Assembly: GCA_028023455.1 (NCBI GenBank)
Contig: JAQFVV010006305.1
Location: 2,843,001-2,907,000 of the forward strand
Length of the DNA stretch: 64,000 bases
Direction of reading: 5' to 3'
Origin: Epiperipatus broadwayi
Lineage: Eukaryota > Onychophora > Udeonychophora > Euonychophora > Peripatidae
The position numbers were made by a program, and so were the translations under genes. The notes beneath the pieces were generated by a model. That model saw only the letters and a list, made by a program, of their open reading frames with translations, was not told the DNA's origin and did not search any database. Shown here one piece after another: positions 1 to 13,119 of the stretch (positions are counted from its first letter, which is position 1; the number at the start of each line of letters is the position of its first letter).

Positions 1-1130
1 TTATCTTATACTTCAAAAACCATTATTTTTATATCTCCTTTTTTACTATGGTCATATTTTTCCACATTATATTTCTCAAATACCCGTTCATTGTAGAATT
101 ATCAGATTTAAATTACCATTTAGATCTATCTCCAAAATACCTTTTCATTATTAAAGGTTATTTTTATGTTTTAATCACTAAATATTCAAATGTTTCATCT
201 TTTTTTTAAATACATTATTTGTTAAGAGTAAAATAATTTTTTTTTATAATTCAATCAATATATAATTAAACATTTTTCTATCATCTTTATTAAATACTTT
301 CTGAAGTTGAAAACACTAATGATATTAATATCTATATTCAAGCAGCTATTTTATACTCACCAATCAAAAGTTCTTTCTTTGTAAAGCTGCAATTTTTCAA
401 AACTGTATTGATTTAATTTCTTGAAGTACCAATAACAGAATAGTCAAGTTTATATTGTCTCCTTTTTTTATTTCTGCAACTTTCCATAATGTTTCTTGAA
501 ATTGAAAAATCTTAATCCCATCTAAATTCAATGTTTCAGTTATCAAACTATGCATTATAGTTGCATTATAAGAGCTAGGAGATCTCTCCATGTGTTTATT
601 TTAATCTATGCCTTAACTCTTTTCTAATGTAACCTACTTTGCATTTGAATACCTTTTATAACAACTCTATTGCTATCTGCTGTAAGCTTTAGTAATTAAT
701 AGAAGCTAGATTATATTGCTTAAATTTTTTTATCCAGAGCTGTCCTATTTGAGCTATAGATCTTGGCTAGTATAGCTTAAAATTAGTTTGCGGATACTGG
801 TTATGACACCACTGATTAGGGACCTATTAGGCTCTATTATCTGATATTTATTAATCATTAAAGCTTACAGTAGGTAAATACAAATGTGAAGAGAAAAGTA
901 CATTACTGAAATAGCAATGTGTAAGCTGGAAACATTTATTTAGAGAGTTTGTCTTACTGTTGCAATCCTTCTCATTCATTTTAATGCTTATGACCAGCAT
1001 AAAAGTAGAAGTAAATTATTTGCACTGAAATTGATTTGAAAAATTAAAAGTTACATTCAAGAAGTATTTTAGATTTATATCTTATAGTGCTGTTATTATT
1101 ACCTCTAATTTACATGGGAAAAGATTTTCA
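1..1130. other. AT-rich intergenic DNA, nothing recognised
   Basis: No open frame with a recognisable motif, no tRNA-like boxes and no clear inverted or direct repeat was seen here. The short open frames are dense in F, I, K, N and L, as expected by chance in such AT-rich DNA. Confidence 0.6.
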
Positions 1131-1139
1131 GTTCATTTA

Positions 1140-1965
1140 TGACAAAACTATGCTATAGTTTATTTTTAAATGCTCTTATTTAACTTAGGAACCCTGTTTG
1201 TTTGTTAGTTTAAGATATATTTTGTAATTGAATTTTAACATACTTTTATCAAATAAATTTCCTTAAAAGTTTTTTACATGTTAGAAATCAATGTCAGTGT
1301 ACTATGACAATGAAATATTTCAAGGTTATTCAAATAGTTTATATAATCCAAGAATGTTGGAAGACCAAATTTTAAATATTTGATATTGATTCAGTAAGGT
1401 TTCAGTGATGCAAATGAGGGGACAATATATTTTTTAAACACTTTTATTTAAAAAGGTTACACTTAAAAGAGTTAACAATCAATTAAAATAGAAATAAAAA
1501 CAAATATATTTCAATTGATTTGTAAAAGTTCTTTTTTTTAAAAAATGTATAAAATTTGATAGTAAAAAATTTTTTAAGAACATTTCTGTCATAAACAAAA
1601 CAATATTGGATTCGATTTTTAATGTGCTGCAAATTTTCATTAAAATGTCTCACAGGATTACAATGTCATTTTTATTCTCCATTTTAAATAGAAATATGTA
1701 AAAAAAATATCCAAATATTAAAAAATTTAAAATAATATATATAAAAAATATTTTATAATACTTACTTTGAATTTGGTGAGCATTCTTAAAAGGCCAAAAA
1801 ATAATTGTTTTCTTCAACTACAATTGGTGTTTTTATGTTTAACTTGAAATAAAAGTGTAGGGTGTCCAGAGGTCGATTAATTCAATTAGGTAATTAATTT
1901 CTGGACATTCCATACTTTTATTTCAAGATAAATATGAAAATCCAATTCTGGTTGATAAAAATGGC
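1140..1965 (+). repeat. Old dispersed repeat, copy 1, with palindromic end
   Basis: The stretch from about 1140 aligns by eye, with many substitutions and indels, to 44160-44760. Shared landmarks include GAAATCAATG/ACAAATCAATG, TTTCAGTGATG, CAAAAAATAATTGTTT and the block AACTTGAAATAAAAG followed by GGGTGTCCAG. In this copy that last block (about 1840-1870) is mirrored about 30 bases later by CTGGACATTCC and ACTTTTATTTCAAG (to about 1926), so the 3' end forms a hairpin of roughly 30-bp arms. No coding capacity was recognised. It is probably a non-autonomous element or old retroelement tail. Confidence 0.55.
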
Positions 1966-1969
1966 TTTT

Positions 1970-4365
1970 TGATTTTCAGTGTACCATGGATAAAAGTATT
2001 TATTATAAAGTATTTTTTAAATATATTATTTAATACATATGTTTTGCCAAATATGGTCCAGTGCAGGAATAAAATGATAGATTTGAGGAATAATGGATAC
2101 TGTATTAAAACATAACTTGCTATTTTGGGTATTTGATTATTATATGATTCGTCAGCAATTAATAATTTAATTACTTACTTGCTTAAAATCAGGAATGAAA
2201 TTTTTTTTAAATGATAAGAATTTGATATTTATCAAATAATAATAATAAAAAAATATTATGAAATATATTAAGATAGCCATACACGCAACATTTATAGAAA
2301 TATGACACCTTATTAAGAAATAAAAGCCTCGACATAATACAAATTGTAATTTTTATTTTTCATTAGGATTACTGACATTTATTTGACAAATCCAGAGATA
2401 AGGTGGATATGGGCTGTCTATCTAAAAAAAAAATCTTAAATCTGTTTGTATTCTACCAAAATTTTAAATGTTACCCGGCCTATAATCAGAATTGCTGTTG
2501 CAAGACAGTTATATACATTGAATATTAAGCCAAGGGGTTCCTTAAAAAATACTGAATCATTTTAAAATTGAAAAAGAAAATTGATCCTGTTTTGCTGTGT
2601 TTTATGAAATATTAACAGCAACAACAAAAAAAAAAACTGTATAGTTAGTATGTGTTGACTATACTAGTACTTGATTATGAATGAGGCTTAGTTATAATTC
2701 GGAAGTTGACAAGATTTGGTTAATTGCAACACTAATTAAATGTTATCAAATTTATTAAAAACAATTCACAATGTATTAAAATAATTGGACACGAGTTTGA
2801 AAGATATAGATGATTCTGAGATGACGAAAGTACACATACATATGAGAGTAAATATCATGACGTATTTATTCTTCATTAGCATAACTTGAATAAAATAAAT
2901 TTTCTCTTTATAAAAAAAATGGATATATGGTTTTTTAAAATATGTCAAATATTCATATTTCAAATGCTGTAATTTTGTTTCTAATAAAAAATATATATAT
3001 ATGAACAATTTTAGAATGAAGTATAATTTAATATAATTCAGAATAATTGTTTGCTTTGTTTAAAATCAAAGTAACGAAATAACTATCTCATTATTACTAA
3101 AAGTTTTTTTTTAAAAAAAAAAATATTGAAAGTTTTAATTATCCTCTTCTAGGCTTTTTTTTTTTAATCTTTAAAAGATATTATAATTCATATTTATTTT
3201 TTAAGAGCAATTTGTTTTAAATTAAATAATTATAATTTATAATTTTTATAATTATCATTCATTATCTTCTCAAAGATAGAGGATATTCTTAATTCCAAGT
3301 TTACTTCTAAGAAACTCTTAATTATTTCCCCTTTTAAGTGTCAATTAGTCTCTTCCAATATATCTTTCATAATTTCTTTATCTTTAAATAAGGTCAAACC
3401 ATTCTTTATTCTTTTTATAATTTTCTCAAAATAATTTTTTTCATTTACTTTTTAAATTCTTATACATTGCTAATCTGACTATTTTTAACTTTTTTATTTT
3501 CTTTATATCTACACCACGTCTCTCAATGTTTCTAATAATCTCAATACAAACTTACAAATATAAATTACATTTTCTATAATTCATTACTAACGTGTAATTT
3601 TAAATAATACGCGTATATATAATAGTTAAATACATATATATATATTGTCTATAACAAACATTAGTAATCAGTTAGGGTCCATAAAATATTTAAGGAGGGA
3701 TGATTTATTACAGTGATGCCGCCAAAACATAAGCAAAGAAACAAAGCAGAGCATTTCTAATTTCGTAATCACAAAACCATTCCACTGATCTATATCAATC
3801 ACAGTTAAAAGATCTGGACTGTCTGTGTGTGTATAATATATACGCGAATATAAATAAAGTTTATTATTTAATAATGTAAATAAATACGTATAGATAATGT
3901 ATGAATTAAATATTTCATTATTATTATGTTTCTTTAGAAAATCTACATATGCTTATTATACATTTAAATGTACATTAAACAGCAATTATGCTAATGAGAA
4001 ATAATTGGGCAAAAAAAAAACAACTCATAAAAATAAAAAACCCGCTAGGGATTATTAGTTTGTGTGTGTATGTGGAAGGGTAATAATTACGAGTATGGTG
4101 GATATAATAACTGCCGAAATATACCCGAATTGGTGTGTGGAAAAACTTTCTTTATTTAAGACGCAATGCAATGGGTTATTATTATCTACTGTGGGTATAT
4201 GGATATAGACATACACATACAAGCAGAAGCTTATTTATAGACTTAAAGATTTCTAATAAATTTCTGATTATTATTAACTCTTTATTCCTTTTTCTATTTT
4301 GTTATTTGACATTAAATAAATTTGTTTCGTTACTTCAAATTTTATTTAATAACTGAAACACACAG
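1970..4365. other. AT-rich intergenic DNA
   Basis: Only simple-sequence stretches (poly-A/T near 3100-3160, short TA runs near 2993 and 3640) were found. No supported gene. Open frames here lack motifs and sit in AT-rich repeats. Confidence 0.5.
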
Positions 4366-4369
4366 GCTT

Positions 4370-4575
4370 ATTATATACCTGTGTCTATATATGTAATATA
4401 TAGGGTATATGAGCACAGATTTTCACATGACCCACCACTTTCCATACTATCTCATAACACTGATACACTTGAACACATATATGTTGAAAAGATAAATAAT
4501 CACCAATGCATGTATTTCATGCTAAAACAGCAATCATCAGTTGGTCCAGATTACCATCTCTACACATATATGCTA
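4370..4575 (-). repeat. Hammerhead/tRNA-like SINE-type repeat, copy 1
   Basis: On the minus strand this repeat contains a hammerhead-like core followed by a tRNA-like 3' part. It matches the copies at 19130-19330, 19540-19760 and 28766-28994: ACCAACTGATGATTGCTG, ATTATTTATCTTTTCAAC, TATGAGATAG and GTGGGTC recur in the same order. The box B region, clear in sister copies, is degenerate here (TGTGCTCATATACC). No coding capacity. Confidence 0.6.
4465..4555 (-). ncRNA. Degenerate hammerhead ribozyme motif
   Basis: Minus strand: core CTGATGA (plus 4534-4540), stem II of four pairs (TGCT/AGCA with a closing U-U mismatch), GAAA (plus 4515-4518), then a long stem III region closed by TACAT/ATGTG-type complementarity. 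Stem I is imperfect. Seen: core boxes and stem II. Inferred: ribozyme ancestry. Activity is doubtful because stems II and III both carry mismatches next to the core. Confidence 0.45.
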
Positions 4576-4599
4576 TAAGTGTTCAGATATATATTAAGA

Positions 4600-7060
4600 T
4601 AGCCAAACCTCATACTTTAATGGACAGGCAAATTTTATTGAGTTTTTAAACTTGCCTGGATAATAATACCCTGGAATATAGAAAGATCTAATACAGTATA
4701 TTTTTTGTCTTTAATAACTGATGTTTAACAAATAATAATACCCAGGGTAAATCGACCATTACTTTTTATTCCAATTATTTTTATATAATATCAATTGAAA
4801 ATTTTTTAATTTTATATATATTCAACACTCACACTCATTGTGATAAATATGTAAAATAATATTTCTTTAATTATTTTGTTATATTTTTCTATATTTATAT
4901 GTTAATATTTAAATGTTAGTTCTCTCCCAAAAATAGAATATTTTATTGCTCATCCTAAATGAAAACAATCAAAATTTATTTATTTTGAAAAGAAACCAGA
5001 AAAGATAAACATACCACGCATAAATAAATATTGTTGCTGCAGCAACGAACAGATCCAATGGTGTTAGTTTCACATATCGATGAATCTGAGCAGAACTAGC
5101 TGAAATTCACAAAGCATGTCATTTCTGACACTGCTATAATTAACACCTTTGAATAGAATCTCAAGCGTCATTTAAAATAATTCTTTTTAAAAAATGATTT
5201 AATTAGTTGTATTTACATAATAATTATGCAAAATATTGAATGATTGTTATATTATCGATATTTTCAAGCATGTATTTAATAATTAATTTTTATATTTTTT
5301 TCTGGGATTTTTGCAGCATTGCAGCATTTTATGAACCAGCAAACACTTTTAGTAATATACTTCACAAAAATTAGTTAAAAAAGAGCACTGTAATTTATTG
5401 CAATGGCAAAATATTTGAATTTGGAGCTTAAGGTCAACAAATCATTCCCAGGTCCATATTTCCAGCACTTGAGTTTTTTTTTCAAACTCTCTAGTAATAA
5501 AACCATATAATTATTTTCATATTTCATGGTTATTACAGTGATAGAATTTCAGATTCTTGAGATTAAGACTAATGAAGCATGCTCAATTCCATCAGTTCAA
5601 ACATTCAAACTTGTTATGTATTCCTGAGTAATAAAACCATTAAATGATTATTTTTTAAACATAAAAGAACAAGGTCAAAATTATATATATATAACCACAA
5701 CAAAAAAGTAAATTATAAACAAAAAAAATTTCAAATATTCTATTTGTAAAGAAATATTTTTAATGATAGAGTGTGAATAATCATTATATATTTCCAGATT
5801 TAATATCTACATGCCAAAACTATATTGTTAACAAATTCTTTTTTCAATAAATTTTTATTAAGAATATAGATCACATCATATTGTCTATGCTTACATTTCT
5901 TAAGTTTTCATTTCATAGCTAGGTGTTTTGTTTGTAGAATCTTTTCATTTTATTTTTTCAACTGCAAAAAGCAATTATTCTCATGATGTTTTGAAATTCC
6001 AGAGCTAAAATTTAGTTTTTAATTTTTTTTAAAAAAAATTTTAACATAAAAGTTACAGAATAACAAATTTCAGTATGTAAGAATATTTTATAATGTTAAT
6101 GATTAGAGTATCCTTAATTTATATATATATAAGAAACTATATCTATAGATCTTTTTATAATGACAAGATCAAAATTTAATAGAAAAGATGCATATGTGTA
6201 CCAAAGTGTTAAATTTTTTTTTATAATAATATATATAAAAATAGAACTGATATTTCAATATTCCAAAGTGATTTTGGAAATAACCATTAATTATTTTTAA
6301 ATGGATTCAATTATTTTAACTAGATTATTTTACAGTTAAATATATAAAGTTTATTGAAAAAAAAGTTGCCATGTTTTTTGCATTTAGAATAATAATAAGC
6401 AAGATTCATTAAATATGAAATGAGTTTAGAATAATAAAAATGATAAAGCTGAAATTATAAAATAAGTAAAAAAAGTGTGTGTGTGGGGGGGGGAAGCTGG
6501 TGATTGGCAAAAAGCCATGGAGAAAATTAACACGTTTAAATATTTAAAAAATTATGTGGTAGTAAAATTGTCTATAACAGTAATGATGACTACTAAGAAT
6601 AAAAACTAGTAAAATGTTGATGATAAATAAAAAAAAATTAAAAGGTAAGACTAACTTTAACCAAATAAAACAAAAAAAAACTGTATTAAATGCTTTGTTT
6701 AAATTATAGCTTTGTATTGTACAAAAAAAAAAAAAAAACTTGGAAGATTAATAAAAAATGAGAAACTTTGAAATGTAGGGTTGATGGAAAATAAAAATAA
6801 AAATTATTGGATGGTTTAAATAAAAATATAATAGTACTGAAAATTAAAAAAAAATTATAAAAAGTATCTTGGGGTGGGAATGGCATAATGATTAAGAAAA
6901 TAAATAAAAATGAAAGAAGGAAAAAAGTTAAATCAGAATTTAAAAGTATATACATATATTATTTTTTTTATAATAATCAGACAGAAGAAGTGGTTGGAAT
7001 CATTTGGAAAAAATTCTGATGGGTATGAATAGAATATAAAATCATGTGTGTTATATAAGA
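4600..7060. other. AT-rich intergenic DNA
   Basis: No gene supported. Contains loosely repeated blocks ending in AGTAATAAAACCAT (about 5500 and 5625) and a G-run at about 6485-6494 after a short GT run. The open frame on the minus strand near 6700-6950 is a low-complexity F/L/I/N-rich translation of AT-rich DNA. Confidence 0.5.
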
Positions 7061-7069
7061 ATTTTAATT

Positions 7070-7195
7070 ACTTTATCATGAAGCTTTAAATCTGAGATAT
7101 TACAACAATCAAATATGTCAGTGGTATGAGATAGCATGGATTGTTGAGGATCATATAAAAGTCAGAGTTCAAACCCCCTATATATAATACATATA
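7070..7195 (+). repeat. 3' part of hammerhead/tRNA-like repeat
   Basis: Plus-strand fragment containing TCAGTGGTATGAGATAGCAT, a close relative of the tRNA box A neighbourhood, and further on GAGTTCAAACCCC, a near-consensus box B. It aligns with the tRNA-like half of the repeats at 4370, 19130 and 28766. The hammerhead half is not recognisable upstream, so this copy is truncated or decayed. Confidence 0.5.
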
Positions 7196-7687
7196 GATGT
7201 GCAAGTATAAAAAAGCTTGTACTGTAGAAAAAGTTCATATTTCAAAATAATTTGTTAAGAAGATTCGAGTAATGGAATAAGAAATTTTTATTAACATAGA
7301 TCACATGTTACATGATTATGTTTTAGATCACATGTTATTAATTGGTCATATATTTTGTTTTCTAATTATTACAATTTGCCTTTAGCAAAAAAGCTATGTA
7401 CACATTCATCCATAATGCAAAATAACACTTCTATTAATCAAAATAATGACATTTAATTTTGTCAAAATACAAAAAATATCAGAATTTGTATAGTAGAACC
7501 TAATTAGTGTAATTTCTTATTTACCATTTTTTAAATTTTATGTTTTAATTTAACACATTAATTCTTTATTAAATAACATTTTTTTAAAGATGAAAATACA
7601 GAGAAAATAATATTTATAAACTATTTTTCAGAATAAGAATAAAATATTTTATGTTTTATATATAATTCAAAATTAGGTGTTTTTCTG

Positions 7688-7785
7688 CATAACAAAGGTC
7701 ATCACACCCACCTTGCAAGCAAGTAGTTGGTTGCAGACAGGTGTGTGTTCGCATCCCAGTCGATGCTATGACATATGAAAAAAAA
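7688..7785 (+). repeat. tRNA-derived SINE, 5' decayed
   Basis: Matches the SINE at 32315-32427 from AGGTCATC onward: CTTGCAAGCAAGTAGTTGG, TTGCAGACAGG, box B-like TGTTCGCATCCC, GATGCTATGACATATG and an A-rich tail. The box A region is damaged and no clear target duplication is visible, which suggests an older copy. Confidence 0.75.
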
Positions 7786-7799
7786 CCCAAAGTTTTATT

Positions 7800-9290
7800 C
7801 TTTCCTTTTTCTTAACATGTCATGTTACTGCTTAAAATATCTTAACATAAAATGCTCTTTTTGTGTTAAACATCATTAGAGGATTTTAGTTAATGAGATT
7901 AAGATTATAAGTTTTGATGACAAATATATTATTACATTGTCATTTAAAGTTGTTAAGTTTTTAAAAAACTTTTTCTATTATTCTTAGATGTTAATATTGA
8001 TTTGTCACTTTCCTTTTGGAATATTAACATTTAGACAATTATTAACATATTCAAAAATTTTAGATTTTGTATTTTTTATGAATGAGATATAACTGCCAAC
8101 ATTATAGATTATCTTTCATAATGTAAAAGAAGCAGTATTAAAAGGCTGTGTATATAGTTAAAGAATGGAAATGTGATTGTACTTATCACAATTCCATTGA
8201 TGCAGTGAGTATAATGTCATGATCATTGATATTAGATGCATATGACAGCAGGTCCTGCACTAACTTAAGTAAATAATAATAGTAAAAAAAGAGAGACAGA
8301 AAAGTATTTTTATATTGGAAACAATGTCTAATCTTTAATAAACCAACATCTTTTCCTACAAGGCAATAGAAAATACTTTTGATCAAGCACTGTTTATTAA
8401 TTATTTATTACTAATCCTCACAACTAAAAGCCTTTGTGAGTATATTCATGCTTTGACTAATTAATTCCCTAATGAAAATTTCCACAAACATTATATTGCA
8501 AAATGCCTAATTTCCTATATATGTTATAATATAAAATTTTAGTTCAAAAAAATTCAATAGATGGCAAAATATTTAAAAAAACATCTAAACAAAAGAATCA
8601 AGCTCTACCATGACAAGTAAAGACATTGCATTATGGCAAGGCGGTAAAACATCACAACTTTTATGACATTGTTTAAAGAAAATAGTTTGAATGACCAAAA
8701 TGTGTTTATTTGTTTACTTTCAAAAATAAAACATCATATTATCAGTAACATACATATGATCTGAAGCTATTTAGAAGCAAGCTTTCTACACATCAGCAAT
8801 CTAATTGTAATTTACAAATATGAAAATATTGTAATTTTGCAATAAAAATTGAAAATTTTTAAACTTTTAAAGCATAATTCATTAGATATAACAGAAATAA
8901 ATAAAAATTCATTCAGATTTTTTTAAAAAAAATCAGAAATAATGAAGATTTTGATGATTTTGTAAAATGAAAATAATCTTCCTAGAAATGATGACATGTA
9001 ATCTTTTTGTTTTGATTACAAAATATTTTTTTAAATATTTATAGAAACAAAATGTGAACATTTAAAATTTATTTCAGTATTAAACAAAAATATCTATCAA
9101 ATGAAGTCAAATTTATTATTTTCTGATAAATAATAGTGGTTTAATCATATATTTTACATTATGTGTGAGACCAAAAAAAAAAAAACAGAAAAAAAGCTGG
9201 AATATTAGAGGGTTAAAGCAAAAAATTTTTGCAATATAAATTTATAAATTAATTTTATACATTTAAAATACTATGCAAAGAATAAAATTT
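7800..9290. other. AT-rich intergenic DNA
   Basis: No gene or structured repeat recognised. The minus-strand open frame near 8186-8386 has no motif and ends in AT-rich sequence. Confidence 0.5.
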
Positions 9291-9299
9291 GTAATTTTG

Positions 9300-10660
9300 T
9301 GTAACAACAATTTTTATCTGGGTGGGGGTTTGACTCTTTTGACCCCACAAGATGCCCCAGGAAATCTATTTCTTGCATAGCTATCATACTCTTTTCCAAA
9401 TTTATTTCAATAATATTGTCACTACAATCCTGGAGAAATAATTTAAGGTGTTTCAGGTTCTAAGATAAATCTTTGATGCAATGGCAATATAATCCATATA
9501 CATGACAAGCAGCTTTTTAACTTATTAGTTAGGATCCAATCAAGGCAACAGTTTAAGCTTGTCCTGCTATTAATTAACCTAAAGTCCATCCTTTAAAAAA
9601 CTTATGATTGTCTTCCATACTACAAAAGGGTGAACATCTGGAGGGTGGAGATAAACTTGTCAATAGCTAACTGGCAGTCAGATCACAGTGAAAATATTTT
9701 CACAGTGAAAATATTTTCTTCTGCTTAAATTTCAATAATAATTCATATATAACAGGTGATACTTCCTATTACAGAATCATCCTGCAATTCAAGAATAGGA
9801 TATCCAAACTGATGCAAGCTGATCCATTCTTTTTCTTACCAATAACCATCAAATTGTTAAATGATGATGTGACTTCTTTACGATACCTAATTTCATCATT
9901 TGTCTTATTTGTTTGTCTATATCACTTATACTGGTAGGATATGTGATATGATTTGAATTAAAACAGATCTGAATTGTTCACTATGAATGTATTCTTTAAT
10001 AATCCCAGGCTGATTTGAATACACCCTTATGTTGATACAACAGTCAGTACAGAGCATCCTTTCTTTCTATATCCAAACCAATCAATTTTATTAATCTCAA
10101 TTTGATATCTAGCTCAGTAATAGTTATTTTGATGCAATTCAGATCTAATGATTAATGAAAAATGTAATATCCAAATTTAATTCTTTTCTGTTTGCATGTC
10201 ATCTGCTTTTTAACATAATCTCTAACATAACCACATCCATAAAATCAAGCCCAAAATCATTTCATATATTAAACCTTCCATAATTAAAAATACATGATCT
10301 AATCAGATCTTAAGACATATCTTCCATGGAATCAATCTGGCTTTGTGGCCATTGGCCAATGTAATCTAAAAAGATTGATGGAGTAATAAAAAATTAATGT
10401 ATTGGCTTCATAAAGTCTCTAAAGCAATTCATCTGAGATGATGGGCTCCTGACCTTCTGTGTCTCTTAAAGTAACTATCTTAAGCTCTTCAACTGAAATA
10501 GCAACTTTTTGGTAATTGCAAATAGTAAGTTGATCATATGAGTCTTCAGGTTCAAAATCACCCAAATCAAATCCTAGAGACTTTAATATGGAGATAAGAT
10601 AGTTCCACCCCAAATGAGTCACAGGTTCCTGCAGTAAGGAACATTGACACAATGCTCCAC
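9300..10660 (-). pseudogene. Ty3/gypsy-type pol remnant (protease-RT region)
   Basis: Read on the minus strand, several frames joined by frameshifts and stops give a Ty3/gypsy reverse transcriptase order. First comes a segment with DKQIRQMMKLGIVKKS (about 9880-9960), matching the conserved N-terminal RT stretch before the strand-swap region. Next is MYMDYIAIASK (about 9480-9510), in which the second Asp of the catalytic Y-x-D-D box is Tyr. Then INLEKSMIAMQEIDFLGHLV (about 9330-9400), matching the conserved K...FLGH block. A longer open piece (10419-10652) upstream may be the protease/linker region but has no D-S/T-G that I can see. RNase H and integrase are absent past 9300. The copy cannot be functional. 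Confidence 0.7.
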
Positions 10661-10669
10661 TTAGTTTAA

Positions 10670-11680
10670 TGAATAGCCATTATGTCCAACCATTGGAGTT
10701 TTAACTATTCCATGAGTCCTATTTTTTTAAGAATAATCCCAAGGCTGAGGATCCTTGCCTATCTCTGATCTTCCACATGGCCAACATAATCTCTGTAGGA
10801 TGCCTACCAATTACTTTAAACAACTTCTTGAATATGTTGTAAATAATGATCCCTAGTCCTATGATAATTAATACTGGAAAATGAGTTATTTGAACCATCT
10901 CAATTTGGATACTCAATCATACAACTGTCTACAGTTACCAACATTTCCCAAATATCCATCACTTCTTTGGTGGTATGTCAATTGGCAGCTACTAATATCT
11001 GTTTGATATGGTGAGGCAATTATCAATGCAAAATGCATATGATTGAATTTCAGATAATGAGAAAATGATCAGAGTTTTAAACTTGTCAACTTGTAGCCAA
11101 AAAAAACTAAGTATAGCTTCCCTTAGGCAGCTATATTTCTCATAGGACTTTGGTTGTATATGCAGCCTTTTTTATCCTAGTTCCAAAATTGTCCATTGTG
11201 CTTTAGTGGTAATCACCATAAGTTTGAGGACTCTACAGCATCAAACATCACCATGCCTTCACCAAAGCATAAAGGTGATTGCTGGAATTTGCCAACTTTT
11301 TCTTTTCATAATGTACACTTAAGCTGAATAGCTACTCTAACATAGTTAGGTTCTACATAGGTTTCTTGCTATACTTCTCCTTGAAAACTTTTACACTGTT
11401 AAACCTAGAGGAGCTAGATTATATGACACCCATTGTTTCCTTGGCAATAGATCCATATAATTAATTACTTTCATTAAAATTGATTAAAACCTCTGGGAGT
11501 TGACTAAATCTGTTTTCCTCATTTTCTGTATTCACAGAGGCTATGTAATGGTCAGAAATAATTTTGATGTCAATAGCATGTCCAATTTTAATCTGATCTG
11601 CTTCCAATCTAAACTCTTGCATGTGTTTCTAAATTTGTGACATGATTATTTTCCATTTGCACTAATGAATCTCTTCAACC
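10670..11680 (-). pseudogene. Decayed interior of the gypsy-like element
   Basis: This stretch is less AT-rich than its surroundings and lies between the coiled-coil frame and the RT remnant in the same orientation. The best open piece is 10719-10916 on the minus strand, with no diagnostic motif. Many stops interrupt all frames. I assign it to the element by position and composition only. Confidence 0.35.
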
Positions 11681-11683
11681 TGA

Positions 11684-12275
11684 CTACATATACTTGGTAA
11701 TATATTTCCACATCTCATGCTTACATTTTTCAAGAATATTAGTTTTATCAGGTTTTTCATATTTGCTAATCCACCCTAATTTCAAATAAACACCTTCCAA
11801 CTTGGTGTCTAACTCTTGAAAATGATTGGAGATTGAAATAGTGACAGGATCCATCTTTTCATACATCTCATGTTCTCTATCATCATTGGTCTGTAGGATT
11901 AATTCCTTATAGCCCTCTTTATTAATCTGAAGAAGCTCTTTTTGGAGGTCAACAGTAATTTTAATTACAGCCTTCATTTCAACATGTGCATTCCACAAAG
12001 AGCATTCTGTCTCATACTTAAAAGTTTGAAATTCATTGCTTAAGACCTTATATTCAATTATTTGCTTCTGCAAATTTTGGCACTCCTTCCTAGATTCTTT
12101 AAATTTCATCAAATGTCTTTGAGTTTTTCTCTTATTTTCTCCTTAGTTTCATGAAATTTTGCTCTCAGAGAAATAGCTTCAATTCTGGGTTCTTTAATAG
12201 CTATCATTTCTGGCTTTAAATTCCTTGTATTAGCATCTAACCTAGGTAAAGAACCCTAAAATTATTTGAAAAAAT
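11684..12275 (-). pseudogene. Coiled-coil open frame, possible gag-like
   Basis: A 142-codon frame (11684-12112, minus) is rich in E, K, L and Q with long amphipathic runs, for example near the N-terminus ECQNLQKQIIEYKVL. A frame-shifted continuation upstream to about 12270 is likewise charged and helical. It lies directly 5' of the gypsy-type RT remnant on the same strand, so a gag-like role is possible, but no zinc knuckle or capsid signature is visible. A fragment of an unrelated structural gene is the alternative. Confidence 0.35.
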
Positions 12276-12439
12276 GTCAAACTTGATATCTGTCATTGAC
12301 AAAATTAGCATCTATCTTTGCATCATTATATTTTTGTATCTATATTTCAAATTAAAAATTTTAATAGTATAATAAATGTGATTATAATTATATACAACAT
12401 TTAACAATTCATTAAAATACATTTTAATATTTTTGTCTT

Positions 12440-13115
12440 TATCCAATGAATTTTTAAATGTTAATTCTTATGACAATAAAATTTGGATATCAATACCATA
12501 TATTTTGAATTAACAGGCAAGTTTCATAAGAAAAATTTATAAAGGTATATGTGACAATGCATTTTATGCACAACCTACATTAAATAACTTAATAAATAAC
12601 TGTAAAAATAAAACCTTATGTACAAATAAAAATTGTATCTTTTATAAATGAATGTGTAGTGTGATAATGGATATAAGAACAAAAGAGCACTTGTTGTTAT
12701 TAAAAAGAGTTCAAAATACAAAACAAAATTCTAAAGATAATGATAATTTATCAGCTTCCATTTTTTATGACCATAATAAATCATGTATATATGGTTTTGA
12801 TTTCAATTATAATAAACTAAAAATATTGCAAACTGAAAGAAATAATAATAAAAGAAAAATCAAGGAAGCTATGTTAATATATAAATACAAGCAAGGCTTA
12901 ATCAATAGGCAGGTAGCAAATGTTAAGATCATGAAATTATGGGAAAGTTGACCTTTCAAAGTGTTAGTTGACAAAGACAGGATAGTTGAATGAGCTCCCA
13001 AGTGACATTTATATTTTTTGTTCTTTTTAACAAATTTTAATTACTGTATTTTCTAATATTTATTTATAAGTTTACACATATTATTTTGAAGAAATATAGA
13101 CATCAATTTGTAGTA
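12440..13115 (+). mobile_element. Penelope-like element family B, 3' end
   Basis: 5'-truncated copy covering the RT-GIY-YIG linker, the endonuclease C-terminus and the 3' untranslated region. The tail, with GTGTTAGTTGACAAAGAC and GAAGAAATATAGACATCA, recurs at 22380-22440 (inverted) and 22970-23120. Coding content is described in the overlapping pseudogene entry. No hammerhead core or tRNA-like boxes were seen in this family. Confidence 0.65.
12450..12952 (+). pseudogene. Penelope-like ORF: linker plus GIY-YIG endonuclease
   Basis: The upstream part reads, with interruptions, through FIRKIYKG, AQPTLNNLINN and KNCIFYK, the typical linker before the GIY-YIG domain of Penelope-like elements. The open frame 12652-12951 then gives TKEHLLLLKRVQ, a histidine-containing SASIFYDHN block, FDFNYNKLKILQ and KRKIKEAMLIY, matching the order of the C-terminal half of the GIY-YIG domain. 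The expected CRCGSVYIGE box, intact in the sister copy near 22690-22760, is broken here by a stop after FYK and by substitutions. Non-functional. Confidence 0.65.
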
Positions 13116-13119
13116 TTAT

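Noticed and set aside
397-9000. Short open frames of 60-85 codons in the first 9 kb
   Set aside because: They are rich in F, I, K, N and L, show no motif and have no codon pattern distinct from AT-rich noncoding DNA.
10040-10060. Retroviral env or intact retrovirus
   Set aside because: No env-like or LTR-paired structure accompanies the gypsy RT remnant.
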